Part shown: piece by piece, positions 26,768 to 34,463 of the stretch
Numbering within the stretch: the stretch's first letter is position 1
How the letters are laid out: every line of letters starts with the position of its first letter
From: Sphaerisporangium corydalis
GTDB taxonomy: Bacteria; Actinomycetota; Actinomycetes; Streptosporangiales; Streptosporangiaceae
DNA: 64,000 nucleotides
Reading direction: 5' to 3'
Assembly (NCBI RefSeq): GCF_025506355.1
Contig: NZ_JANZYP010000008.1
Span: 117,935 to 181,934, forward strand
The notes under the pieces: model-generated
What the model saw: the letters and a program-made list of their open reading frames with translations, nothing else
Databases searched by the model: none
What the model was told of the DNA's origin: nothing
Translations under genes and position numbers: made by a program

Positions 26768-27319
26768 TCAGGGGCCTGTCGGGGGTGGGTCCTCGGCGGG
26801 GAACAGGATCGGGCTGAGCAGGTGGCGGGTGCGGGTGGGGGAGGGCTCGTTCCCCAGCCGGGACAGGATCACCTCTCGTAGCTCGCCGATCATCTCGGCG
26901 CGCTCGTCCTGGCTGAGCCAGAGGGCGTGCTGGCGGTAGCCGACGAGGTCGGCCGCCGGGTCGGCGTGGTCCCGGTCGAGGTAGGCGTTGAACTCGGCCA
27001 TCAGGATCGCCATGGCCAGGGCGAACACGCGGCGGTGGTCCTCGAGCGACGTCGAGGCCGCCGTGCCCGCGTCGATCACCGCCTGCGCCCGGCGCAGCCG
27101 GTACCGGCGCTCGACGGCCCCGCGCACCCGCTGCTCACCGTCCACTTCCAGCAGACCGCCGTCGGCCAGCAGGCCCACGTGCCGGTAGACGGTGGCCGTC
27201 GAGACGTCGGGCAGCAGGGCGCACAACTGGGCGGTCGTGAGGGCCCGTCCCCCGGACATGGCGTGCACGACGCGGAGCCGCACCGGATGCAGAAGCAGGT
27301 CCACCGTGTTCATGGCCAT
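26768..27319 (-). CDS. ArsR-like helix-turn-helix transcriptional regulator
   Basis: A 183-residue regulator. The N-terminal winged helix (about 5-80) reads VDLLLHPVRLRVVHAMSGG, LTTAQLCALLPDVSTATVYRHVGLLADGG and the wing LEVDGEQRVRGAVERRYRL. A helical C-terminal region follows (about 88-160), resembling actinobacterial ArsR/YdfL-like regulators with an effector or dimerisation domain. It diverges from the hydrolase at 27379 with 59 bp between, and CGATCT/AGATCG half-sites flank that gap, so it probably controls that gene and itself. The ligand is unknown. ATG codons 1 and 3 are both possible starts. Confidence 0.85.
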   Translation of the reverse strand: MAMNTVDLLLHPVRLRVVHAMSGGRALTTAQLCALLPDVSTATVYRHVGLLADGGLLEVDGEQRVRGAVERRYRLRRAQAVIDAGTAASTSLEDHRRVFALAMAILMAEFNAYLDRDHADPAADLVGYRQHALWLSQDERAEMIGELREVILSRLGNEPSPTRTRHLLSPILFPAEDPPPTGP

Positions 27320-27378
27320 ACGATCTCACGTCTGATACCTTTCTCAAAGTTAAGAATAGATCGAGCCTAGGAGTCGCC

Positions 27379-28305
27379 ATGACCCCCCCAACGCCCCCGA
27401 CCGAGGCGGCCGTCGCCCCGCCGCTGGGCCGCCTGTACGACGTCGAGGGACGGCGGCTGATGCTGTACCGCTCCGGCGACGGCGGCCCTGCCGTGGTGTT
27501 CCTGCCGGGGGCCGCCCTGGTCGGACTGGACTTCCTGAACATCCACGAGAGGACCGCCGAGCTGACCACCAGCGTGGTGTACGACCGCGCGGGCACCGGC
27601 TGGAGCGAACGGGTCGAACTGCCCCGCAGCGCCGCCGACGTCACCGATGAGCTGCACGGACTGCTCCGCGCCGCCGAGGTGCCCGGCCCGTATCTGCTGG
27701 TCGGGCACTCTCTGGGCGGGGCCTACGCGCGCCACTACGCGCGGCGCTTCCCCGGCGACGTGGCAGGCCTGCTCCTGCTGGACCCCTTCCACGAGGACAT
27801 GGCCGCCCGGGCGCCGCAGCAGGTGCGGGAGATGCTGGAGAAGTTCAAGAACCCCGAGCTGCCGGAACCGACGGAGGCTCAGCTCGAAATGGGCCGGGGG
27901 CAGCTTGAGCAGCAGTTCGCGAAGTGGCCGGATGCCGTACGCGGGCCGCTCGTCGACCTCCACCTCGCCTCGTGGCGCACGGGGTGGGACGAGGGCAGGA
28001 ACCTGTACGACGAGGTCTCCGACGAGCTCCGGCACGCGCCCGACATGCCCGACGTGCCCGTCATCGTGTTGACCGCCCTGGGACACGACGCAACGCAGGC
28101 CCAGCTCTGGCCCGAAGAGGTCCTCCGCGAGATCAACGACGGCAAACGGGCCCTGCACGCCGAGCTGGCCGCGTCCGTCCCGGACGGCGAGCAGCGAGTA
28201 CTCGACGACGCCGGCCATGCCTGGCTCCACGAGGAACGACCGGAGATCATCCTCCAGGCCATCAAGGACCTCCTCCACAAGACCCGCGCCCGCCTCCAAC
28301 ACTGA
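27379..28305 (+). CDS. Alpha/beta hydrolase
   Basis: A 308-residue alpha/beta hydrolase without signal peptide. The strand-helix core reads VVFLPGAALVGLDF (oxyanion region), VVYDRAGTGWSE, the nucleophile elbow VGHSLGGAYARHYA (Ser in GHSLGG), LLLLDPFHEDM and the C-terminal His in DDAGHAWLHEERPE. A helical cap lies about 135-215. CTAGGAG is 6 bases before the ATG. The partner regulator at 27319 suggests induction by a small hydrophobic or ester compound. The substrate is unknown; family members include esterases, epoxide hydrolases and haloperoxidases. Confidence 0.88.
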   Translation: MTPPTPPTEAAVAPPLGRLYDVEGRRLMLYRSGDGGPAVVFLPGAALVGLDFLNIHERTAELTTSVVYDRAGTGWSERVELPRSAADVTDELHGLLRAAEVPGPYLLVGHSLGGAYARHYARRFPGDVAGLLLLDPFHEDMAARAPQQVREMLEKFKNPELPEPTEAQLEMGRGQLEQQFAKWPDAVRGPLVDLHLASWRTGWDEGRNLYDEVSDELRHAPDMPDVPVIVLTALGHDATQAQLWPEEVLREINDGKRALHAELAASVPDGEQRVLDDAGHAWLHEERPEIILQAIKDLLHKTRARLQH

Positions 28306-28341
28306 CTCCGGACATCCACCGGGCCCCGGCACTGCCCGCCC

Positions 28342-28525
28342 GAGGCCGGTCCGACCTCAGCATTGAGCCCGGGAGGCCCGCCCGGCCTCAGCATTGAGCC
28401 CGCCGGGAGGCCCGCCCGGCCTCAGCATTAGCCCCCGAGGCCCGCCCAGTCCCAGCATTGAGCCCCGGAGGCCCGTCCGGTCTCAGCATTGAGCCCCGGA
28501 GGCCCGTCCAATCTCGGCGCTTGGC
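28342..28525. repeat. Imperfect 31-bp tandem repeat, about five units
   Basis: Units near 31 bp follow the pattern AGGCCCG[CT]CC..CTCAGCATTGAGCCC[CG]G. The core CTCA-GCAT-TGAG is itself a small inverted repeat. Five units are good and the flanking ones degenerate. Units vary by substitutions and 1-5-base indels. No spacer DNA separates the units, so this is a tandem array and not CRISPR. It fills the interval between the hydrolase and the next gene. Confidence 0.85.
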
Positions 28526-28595
28526 TTGCGGACATCCGACCGGCATCGGCGCTGATCGCGCGACACGCCGGCGGTGCGGACGTAGAGTCCGTCGC

Positions 28596-29456
28596 ATGAC
28601 GACGGTGCTCGTTCCCCCTTCATCGGTGCGCGCCGCTTTCGCAGCCGGGCGGCCACCTGGATCACCCCCCGCGCCGCCCACGACGGGCTTTCCCGACGGG
28701 GACCAGCGTCCCTACTTCTTCCTCTCCTACGCTAGAAAACCTGTCGAGCAGCTGAGGGAAGTGTCCCGTCTTCTACATGAAATATCCCGTCTACCTTTTG
28801 GCGAGGGGCATGCTCGGCTCACGACCTGGGTCGTCCGTATTCTTTCGGAGGATGACCTTCTCCCAGCGGACGACCTCGGCACGGCCGGAAGGCTTTTGGT
28901 GATCAAATTCAGCCCTGAGCCGGTCGCGATTCCGCCCACGTTCGTTCCGTCAGTGTGGGAACTCGAACGGCTCCTCGCCCTGCCCATGACGGACGACCTG
29001 ATCCCGCCTCTCGTCAAGAACGTGATCACAAGGGCCACACTGGCGCGACAAAGCGACTTCCCGGTCCTCTGGCCCCCGCCACACCTGCACCGCCAACTGT
29101 CCGCCACGCCAGATCCCTTCACTACACCGGACGTCACGCGGAATCCGTTCGCCACCTTGGACGTCGCACCGAATCCCTTCACCACACCGGGCTCCACACC
29201 GGATCCGTTAGCCGTCCTGGACGTGGGTTCAGCGCCGGCCGGCCCGTCGGCGACCTCCCGAGCGTTCCGCCGCCGCGTCGTGTGCGGGTCGGTCTTCGCC
29301 ATCACCCTGTCCGCCCTGGCCGAGGCCGTCCTGTCCCACCGTGAGGTCGCCGAGTTCGTCAACCTCACCACCGGCATCGACCCCTGGATGATCGCCCTGC
29401 TCACCGCCACCCTCGCCGGCCTCACCTTCGACAAGCTCTATCCCCCCGAGGACTGA
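28596..29456 (+). CDS. Hypothetical membrane protein with possible TIR-like N-terminal remnant
   Basis: A 286-residue protein. PYFFLSYARKP (about 44-54) resembles the first strand of TIR-like domains, but the usual continuation is absent, so only a remnant or chance match is possible. A central region (about 165-215) holds degenerate repeats built on TPDPFTTPDV, NPFATLDVAP and NPFTTPGS. Two C-terminal membrane helices (about 228-248 and 262-280, MIALLTATLAGLTFD) follow a basic RRRVV motif. DNA from 28720 to 28860 is AT-richer than neighbours. The ATG gives the most compact reading, though no strong ribosome site precedes it. Function is unknown. Confidence 0.55.
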   Translation: MTTVLVPPSSVRAAFAAGRPPGSPPAPPTTGFPDGDQRPYFFLSYARKPVEQLREVSRLLHEISRLPFGEGHARLTTWVVRILSEDDLLPADDLGTAGRLLVIKFSPEPVAIPPTFVPSVWELERLLALPMTDDLIPPLVKNVITRATLARQSDFPVLWPPPHLHRQLSATPDPFTTPDVTRNPFATLDVAPNPFTTPGSTPDPLAVLDVGSAPAGPSATSRAFRRRVVCGSVFAITLSALAEAVLSHREVAEFVNLTTGIDPWMIALLTATLAGLTFDKLYPPED

Positions 29457-29459
29457 GCA

Positions 29460-29490
29460 AGGGCCTCGCCTTCGGCTCGGGCAGTTTTCT
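29460..29490. repeat. Second isolated copy of the dispersed repeat head
   Basis: GGCCTCGCCTTCGGCTCGGG followed by CAGTTTTCTAGG repeats the opening block of the modules at 14212 and 14411. It starts 3 bases after the preceding stop codon, in the same orientation as modules A and B. No closing block is present. Confidence 0.6.
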
Positions 29491-29602
29491 AGGACCCCTG
29501 CCGGCCTTCAGGCGGAGGCCGGCTGCACGCGGGCGACCGCGGTGGTCACGGACGGAGGTCGATCCGAGCCGGCAATGGCGACCGGAATTCACCTCGGGTC
29601 GG

Positions 29603-30007
29603 CTATGAAGTCGGCCGGGCGGTAGGTGGACGGACGTGAAGGTCGTCTCGGGAGAGTTGGGCCAGCCAGCGGAGGATCTCGGAGATCTGGTTGATGGGGA
29701 ACTGGAACTCCGGGAGGTCGCGCGCGGGAGTGACCAGGAAGGCCGTGCCCCAGACCCTCGTTCGTACGGTGACCTTGGCGCGGCCCAGGCCATCAGGGCC
29801 ATAGACGACCATCTCGGTGGGGTTGTAGGCGCGCCTTGGCGGGATCGTCTCGGTGCCGATCGCGAGCCGGACCCTCTTGAAGATGCGGCACCGGATCCCG
29901 TCGTCCGCAAGATGGCGGTAGAGGATCGAGAGCAGCCCGGCATCCTCGTCGGCCCGCCTCTCGGAAACGGTGTTGTGATCGGCCCGGTGCCCGTCGTCGG
30001 TGCTCAT
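29603..30007 (-). CDS. Hypothetical protein divergent from the WhiJ-like regulator
   Basis: A 134-residue soluble protein: LLSILYRHLADDGIRCRIFKRVRLAIGTET, EMVVYGPDGLGRAKVTVRTR and FLVTPARDLPEFQFPINQISEILRWLAQL. The alternating strands suggest a small alpha/beta fold. Proteins of this shape accompany XRE/DUF397 regulator pairs in actinobacteria, and this gene is divergent from such a pair across a 324-bp region with a long inverted repeat. No catalytic motif is visible. It may be a target or accessory of the WhiJ-like regulator (inferred). Confidence 0.65.
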   Translation of the reverse strand: MSTDDGHRADHNTVSERRADEDAGLLSILYRHLADDGIRCRIFKRVRLAIGTETIPPRRAYNPTEMVVYGPDGLGRAKVTVRTRVWGTAFLVTPARDLPEFQFPINQISEILRWLAQLSRDDLHVRPPTARPTS

Positions 30008-30189
30008 CGATCATGATCCATTGGGCATAGGCAGGCCGGGCCGGTGCCTTGAGGTCGATCCTCTTCGTCGTCACGGCCCCTACCCGCGGGCGCGGTTGGA
30101 ATTGGTACGGCGAAGGCGGTGCCGTTGTACGGAGGCAGGTCTGGCGCATGATTTCGGGCATCCCAGGTGATTTCCAGCGTCATAATCCA

Positions 30190-30291
30190 CACCATTCCTC
30201 GGAGAGTTCGGTTTCTCTCACCAAGGCTGGCGCCTACCCTCTACTCTCCGTAAGGGAATGGTGACAACAGCGTTGCGATTCTCTGGTTGTC
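30190..30291. promoter_or_regulatory. Compound inverted repeat in the divergent regulator region
   Basis: CACCATTCC (30190-30198) and CGGAGAG (30200-30206) pair with CTCTCCG (30244-30250) and GGAATGGTG (30255-30263), giving a two-block stem around a 37-base centre. Overlapping its right arm, GACAAC (30263-30268) mirrors GTTGTC (30286-30291). These lie 40-140 bp upstream of the WhiJ-like gene, in an otherwise empty 324-bp interval. They are candidate operators of that regulator or a cruciform-forming element. Confidence 0.5.
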
Positions 30292-30331
30292 TCCTATCGC
30301 GTTCCGTTGTATTCCGTTGCGTGGAGGTCAG

Positions 30332-31159
30332 ATGCCGCGACAGCCAACGATCAATCCGGAGACTTCGCCGGCGGCTCGGTTCGGGTTCGAGCTGCGGAGA
30401 CTCCGGCAGGAGATGCGCATCACCCAATCAGAGTTGGGGCGTAGAATCGGTTATACGGGCGCGGCGATGGGGGCGATCGAGCGTGGGATACGCCTTCCCC
30501 AGCAACGAGACCTCGTTGAGCGGTGCGATGTCGCTTTGGAGGTTGATGGAGCCCTGGTTCAAGTATGGGAACAGTGCCGGTCCGACGGCAACCAACGCTG
30601 GTTCTACCCATGGCTGGAAGCCGAACAACAGGCCCTTACGCTTCGGACAGCCCAACCGAACCTGGTGCCGGGTCTGCTCCAGACGGCTGACTATGCGCGG
30701 GCGATCTTTCTAGGGAGACCAGGTACGTCAGCAGAGGAAGTCGAGAAGGCGGTCGAGGCCCGCATCGATCGCCAAGTTCTCTTCGAGCGCAAGCACCCGC
30801 CGGTCATGTGGGCTGTTCTCGATGAGGTGGTCCTTCAGCGGCCCGTAGGTGGTCCGACTGTCATGGGAGGGCAGTTGAAGCACCTCTTGGCCATGGCAGA
30901 GCATCCTTGTATCACGCTCCAGGTAGTCCCCGTGATGGCGTCGTGCACCGCAGGATTGCTAGGAGGGTTCTTTCTCGCACAGCTACGCGACGGCCGCGAG
31001 GTCGCCTATTTGGAGTCCGCAGGCAAAGGGCAAGTGATCTCCCAACCCAGAGAGGTGCGGGACGTTCAGCTACGGTATGAAGCGATACGAACGAGTGCGC
31101 TTCCGCACATGGAGTCCCTGGATCGGATCAAGGAATGGATGCAAACATGGACGACCTGA
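30332..31159 (+). CDS. XRE-family regulator with DUF5753 domain (WhiJ-like)
   Basis: A 275-residue protein: N-terminal helix-turn-helix (about 15-70, FGFELRRLRQEMRITQSELG, YTGAAMGAIERGIRLP) and a DUF5753 ligand-binding domain (about 85-270). The latter is marked by RTAQPNLVPGLLQTADYARA, RIDRQVLFER, LAMAEHPCITLQVVP and GGFFLAQL. WhiJ-type regulators work with small DUF397 proteins in actinomycete development and specialised metabolism. GGAGG lies 4 bases before the ATG. The downstream DUF397 gene overlaps by 13 bases. GC content is visibly lower than in surrounding core genes, consistent with accessory DNA. Confidence 0.92.
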   Translation: MPRQPTINPETSPAARFGFELRRLRQEMRITQSELGRRIGYTGAAMGAIERGIRLPQQRDLVERCDVALEVDGALVQVWEQCRSDGNQRWFYPWLEAEQQALTLRTAQPNLVPGLLQTADYARAIFLGRPGTSAEEVEKAVEARIDRQVLFERKHPPVMWAVLDEVVLQRPVGGPTVMGGQLKHLLAMAEHPCITLQVVPVMASCTAGLLGGFFLAQLRDGREVAYLESAGKGQVISQPREVRDVQLRYEAIRTSALPHMESLDRIKEWMQTWTT

Positions 31160-31362
31160 TTAGTGCCAGATGGGTGAAGTCCTCTTACAGCGGTGATAAC
31201 GGTGGCGAGTGTGTGGAGGTCGCCTTCTTGTCTGCTGGCAGGATGGGGATTCGGGACAGTAAGTGGGCGCGTGGGCCGGTGTTGTGGTTCGGGGCCGCTG
31301 AGTGGGATGCGTTCCGGGAGAGTGTGAGGCGCGGCGGGTTTGGTGGGTCGGCTGCCATCTGA
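31147..31362 (+). CDS. DUF397 small protein
   Basis: A 71-residue DUF397 protein: ARWVKSSYSGDNGGECVEVA, MGIRDSKWARGPVLWFGAAEWDAF and a Gly-rich end. DUF397 proteins are partners of the upstream WhiJ-like regulators in actinobacteria and may act as antagonist or co-factor. The ATG lies within the 3' end of the regulator gene (13-base overlap), so synthesis is coupled. An in-frame ATG four codons earlier is possible. Confidence 0.93.
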   Translation: MDDLISARWVKSSYSGDNGGECVEVAFLSAGRMGIRDSKWARGPVLWFGAAEWDAFRESVRRGGFGGSAAI

Positions 31363-31493
31363 GGTGGAATGGTTCCTGCTGGATGGAGCGCCTTCCCTGA
31401 TCTTGGGCGGTCCTTGCGGAAGTGCCGGTAGGCCGGGGTTATAGAAAATCGTGCGTAGCTCCTTGTTTTGGGGCGTACGACGTCACCGTGTTG

Positions 31494-32612
31494 TCAGGTG
31501 AGGTGGTGGAAGGTCGGGTGGGGGTGCATGAGGAAGTCGTGGTGGGAGATGGTCCAGGCGTAGGCGCCTGCCATGCCGAAGGCGATGACGTCGCCCACGT
31601 TCACTGAAGTGGTGATCTGGCGGGCGAGGACGTCCTTGGGGGTGCAGAGCTGGCCGACGACGGTGACCGGTTCGTCGGTTACGCCCGAGCCGGTGCGGCC
31701 CGTGGGGAGTACGGCGAACGGCTGGTCGTGGCCCTTGGCCGCCGGGGTGCGCAGGTGGTGGGTGCCGCCGGTGACGACGGCGAACGCCTCGCCGTGTACG
31801 CGCTTCACGTCGATGACCCGGGTTAGGTACCAGCCGCAGTACGCGGTCAGCGCGCGGCCCGGTTCGATCCGGAGCGTCTCGCCGGGGCGCCACATCTCGG
31901 ACAGGCCCCGGCCGTACGCCTCCCAGTCGAACCGCTCCTCGGGGTCGTCGTACGACACGGCCATGCCGCCGCCGAGGCCGATCTCCGGCCAGGTACCGGT
32001 GTCCCGGCCGAAGGACAGGACGGCCTTGGCGAGGTCGAGCATCTCGGGGGCGTGCAGCCCGCTGGCCAGGTGGGCGTGGATCCCGCGCGTCCGCACGCGG
32101 TCTCGGTCACGGGCTCGGACCAGTTCCAGGCACTCGTTGATCCCTTCGGGGTCCATGCCGAACGGCGTCGCGCCGCCGCCCATCGCCAGGGCCGCGCCCG
32201 CGACGGGGACGTCGAGGTTGACCCGCAGGAGGATGTCCGCCGCCCTGCCCGTGCCGATCAGGCGGCGCAGTTCGCCGGGGCTCTCGACGTGCAGACGGTG
32301 GACGTCCAGGGTCAGCTCGGCGTCGGTCTTCCCCGGGCCGCCGAGCGCGAGCGGCGCCCGAGGCAGCACCGAACGCACGTGGGCCACTTCGCCGCCTGAG
32401 GAGACCTCGAACCCGTCGACGTGCGGGGCCAGGGTGCGCAGCAGTGCCGGATCCGGGTTGGCCTTGACCGCGTAGTACAGCTCGATCCCCGGCAACGCCC
32501 GCCGCACGCCGGCCGCGTGCGCGTCCAGGGCGGGCAGGTCGTACACGTACGCGGGCAGGGCATCGGCGAGGCGCATGGCCCGCTCGCGAACCGCCTCAGG
32601 AAGAACGATCAC
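31494..32612 (-). CDS. PLP-dependent decarboxylase of the NIS siderophore operon (PvsE-like)
   Basis: A 372-residue alanine-racemase-fold type III PLP decarboxylase (LysA/SbnH/PvsE family). AYVYDLPALDAH leads to the PLP lysine in YYAVKANPDP. GFEVSSGGEVAHV, the GIHAHLASGLH loop, GLGGGMAVSY and RIEPGRALTAYCGWYL form the active site, and C-terminal LCTPKDVLA supplies the usual Cys. In vibrioferrin and staphyloferrin B pathways such enzymes decarboxylate the amino-acid half of a citryl intermediate. It is the last gene of the operon, 144 bp after the second synthetase. The GTG start lies in a duplicated DNA segment. Confidence 0.9.
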   Translation of the reverse strand: MIVLPEAVRERAMRLADALPAYVYDLPALDAHAAGVRRALPGIELYYAVKANPDPALLRTLAPHVDGFEVSSGGEVAHVRSVLPRAPLALGGPGKTDAELTLDVHRLHVESPGELRRLIGTGRAADILLRVNLDVPVAGAALAMGGGATPFGMDPEGINECLELVRARDRDRVRTRGIHAHLASGLHAPEMLDLAKAVLSFGRDTGTWPEIGLGGGMAVSYDDPEERFDWEAYGRGLSEMWRPGETLRIEPGRALTAYCGWYLTRVIDVKRVHGEAFAVVTGGTHHLRTPAAKGHDQPFAVLPTGRTGSGVTDEPVTVVGQLCTPKDVLARQITTSVNVGDVIAFGMAGAYAWTISHHDFLMHPHPTFHHLT

Positions 32613-32756
32613 ATCGGCCGCCGCTTGGGTGGGGTCATGTGGGGCCTCCGGCCGGACTGGGTCACATCGGCCTCGGTCACGTTGGCCTCCGCTTGGGCGC
32701 GGTCACGCTGGGCTCTGCGCGGGTCTGGTCGCGTCGGAAATCGGTCGGGCGGGGGG

Positions 32757-34463
32757 TCATGTCGGGATTCCCGCGAAGGGGTTGCCGACGGGGACGTAGC
32801 CGGTGTCGCGGTCGGCGGAGCGGGTCCAGCGGGCCGTCAGGTTGGCCTTCGCGGGGAGCGGGACCCCGGCCAGCAGGTCGCGCAGGGGGAGCGGGTGCCC
32901 GTGCTCGCCCGCGTACCGGGCGACGCGCTCGCGTGCGTCCGCCCACAGCGCGCGCAGGAGTACGCCCCCGTCGCCGGGCGCCGCCGCCCCCGCGATGGTG
33001 GCCGCGATCTCCGGCAGGTGGTTCACCATGAGGCAGTACACGACGCGGTTCCAGCCTCGCGTGGCGTCGTAGGTCGCCGCCCTGGCGACCTGGCCGGGCA
33101 GGCCGGAGACGTCGTGGCGCCCGGCGACGAGTTTGGTGCCCTCCAGGTCGCGGAACACGGCTTCGACGGGCATGCCTTCGGCGTCGATGCCCACGAGCAC
33201 GTTCTGCAGGTGGGGCTCCAGCACCACGCCGTGCCGGAAGTAGGCGTCCAGGACGGGCAGCGCGACGTGGTCGACGTAGGCCCCCCACCACCGCGACGGA
33301 TCCCGCCGCAGCGCCCCCGGCACGTCCCCGCCGTCCGGCGCGGCCAGGGCGCCCGCCAGTACGGGCGTGACGCCGGGGCCGGTGACCTCCCACGGGCTGG
33401 AGCGGACGATCACTCCCAGCCCTTCCAGCAGGCGGGTGCCGAGCGACGCCGACCGGTACCCCGGCTCGCGCAGCCAGCGGGTCCCCGGGAAGCGCCGGCC
33501 GAGGTCGGCGAACACCGGTCCCAGGCGCGTGCTGAGTTCGGCGGCGGCCGTCAGCTCGTACCAGGCGTTCTTCCGCACGCAGTTGGTTATCCGTACATCG
33601 ATGCTGAATTTCAGGCATTTGCCGATCTGCGGCTCGTACACCGTCCGTACCGAGGACGTGGGGACCGCCGGCAGGGCGCTGGGCCCGAGGTCCACGAGCC
33701 GGCCGTCCGCGAAGGGCGCCGCCAGCTCCGCGCCGAGCAGTTCAAGTTGCCACGGGTGCGCGGGCAGGAGCGTGTACCCGGGCGGCGCCTGGCCGAGGCC
33801 GTCGAGCACCTGAGGGTCGCCCCCGGTCGCCAGCAGGTCGTCCCGTACGCCGAGCAGCCGCGTCGGGAAGGCGGCGTGCGCCTCCGGGGCGTACCGCACC
33901 CACCCGGACCCGCCTCTGGACTTGGGGGAGGGATGGAACGGGTGCCCGTAGACCAGCGACTGCTCCGAGGCCAGCCACGGGTCCTCGGGCGGGGTGGTGC
34001 CGGCCCGCGCCCGCAGCAGCGTCGAGATCGCCGCCCGGCTCTCGGTCACCTGCCCCGCGAACTCCTCGTTCGCCCCCGCCGGCGCATCTTCTCCTGCGGA
34101 GTCCCGGTTCGGCGCGTTGTGGCCTGTGCCGCCCAGTTCGGATTCGACCAGTTGTACGAGTTCGTCGACCGAGAGAGGGCTCCACGAGCCGGTGTCCAGG
34201 CGTTCGGCCGGGCCGTCGAAGCGGAGGGCGAGCCCGCCCGAGGTGGGGACGCGGATCAGGTCGCCCGCCATGCGCAGCAGCAGGTACGGACCGGCCGGCC
34301 AGACCTGGCCGCGCGGGCCGGCGACCTCCCGCACGCAGCAGCGCAGCAGGGCCGCGAGCGCCGCCTCCTCCGCGACGTCCTCCACCGCGCCGCGCGACGG
34401 GCCGGCGGAGGGGCTGAGGGAGGTGGGGCCGGCGCCGGGGGAGGCGAGCACGACGCCGTTCAT
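32757..34463 (-). CDS. IucA/IucC-family NIS siderophore synthetase 2
   Basis: A 568-residue NRPS-independent siderophore synthetase that activates a carboxylate, usually citrate or a derivative, with ATP and joins it to an amine or alcohol. Family landmarks are YGHPFHPSPKSRGG (nucleotide/citrate loop), LPAHPWQLELL, SSVRTVYEPQIGKCLKFSIDVRITNCVRKN, and the C-terminal FhuF-like RHGVVLEPHLQNVLVGID. The ATG overlaps the upstream synthetase stop by 4 bases (ATGA). By position it corresponds to the second synthetase of vibrioferrin-type operons; which ester or amide bond it makes cannot be read from sequence. Confidence 0.93.
   Translation of the reverse strand: MNGVVLASPGAGPTSLSPSAGPSRGAVEDVAEEAALAALLRCCVREVAGPRGQVWPAGPYLLLRMAGDLIRVPTSGGLALRFDGPAERLDTGSWSPLSVDELVQLVESELGGTGHNAPNRDSAGEDAPAGANEEFAGQVTESRAAISTLLRARAGTTPPEDPWLASEQSLVYGHPFHPSPKSRGGSGWVRYAPEAHAAFPTRLLGVRDDLLATGGDPQVLDGLGQAPPGYTLLPAHPWQLELLGAELAAPFADGRLVDLGPSALPAVPTSSVRTVYEPQIGKCLKFSIDVRITNCVRKNAWYELTAAAELSTRLGPVFADLGRRFPGTRWLREPGYRSASLGTRLLEGLGVIVRSSPWEVTGPGVTPVLAGALAAPDGGDVPGALRRDPSRWWGAYVDHVALPVLDAYFRHGVVLEPHLQNVLVGIDAEGMPVEAVFRDLEGTKLVAGRHDVSGLPGQVARAATYDATRGWNRVVYCLMVNHLPEIAATIAGAAAPGDGGVLLRALWADARERVARYAGEHGHPLPLRDLLAGVPLPAKANLTARWTRSADRDTGYVPVGNPFAGIPT

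Noticed and set aside
28342..28525. Possible CRISPR array
   Set aside because: Units abut directly with no unique spacers, repeats vary in sequence and length, and no cas gene is present. The arrays at 38889-39004 and 45528-45611 were rejected as CRISPR for the same reason.
28596..29456. Assignment as FxsC-type TIR protein of an FxSxx-COOH peptide system
   Set aside because: Only about 11 residues match, the TIR body is absent and no partner peptide or maturation gene is nearby.
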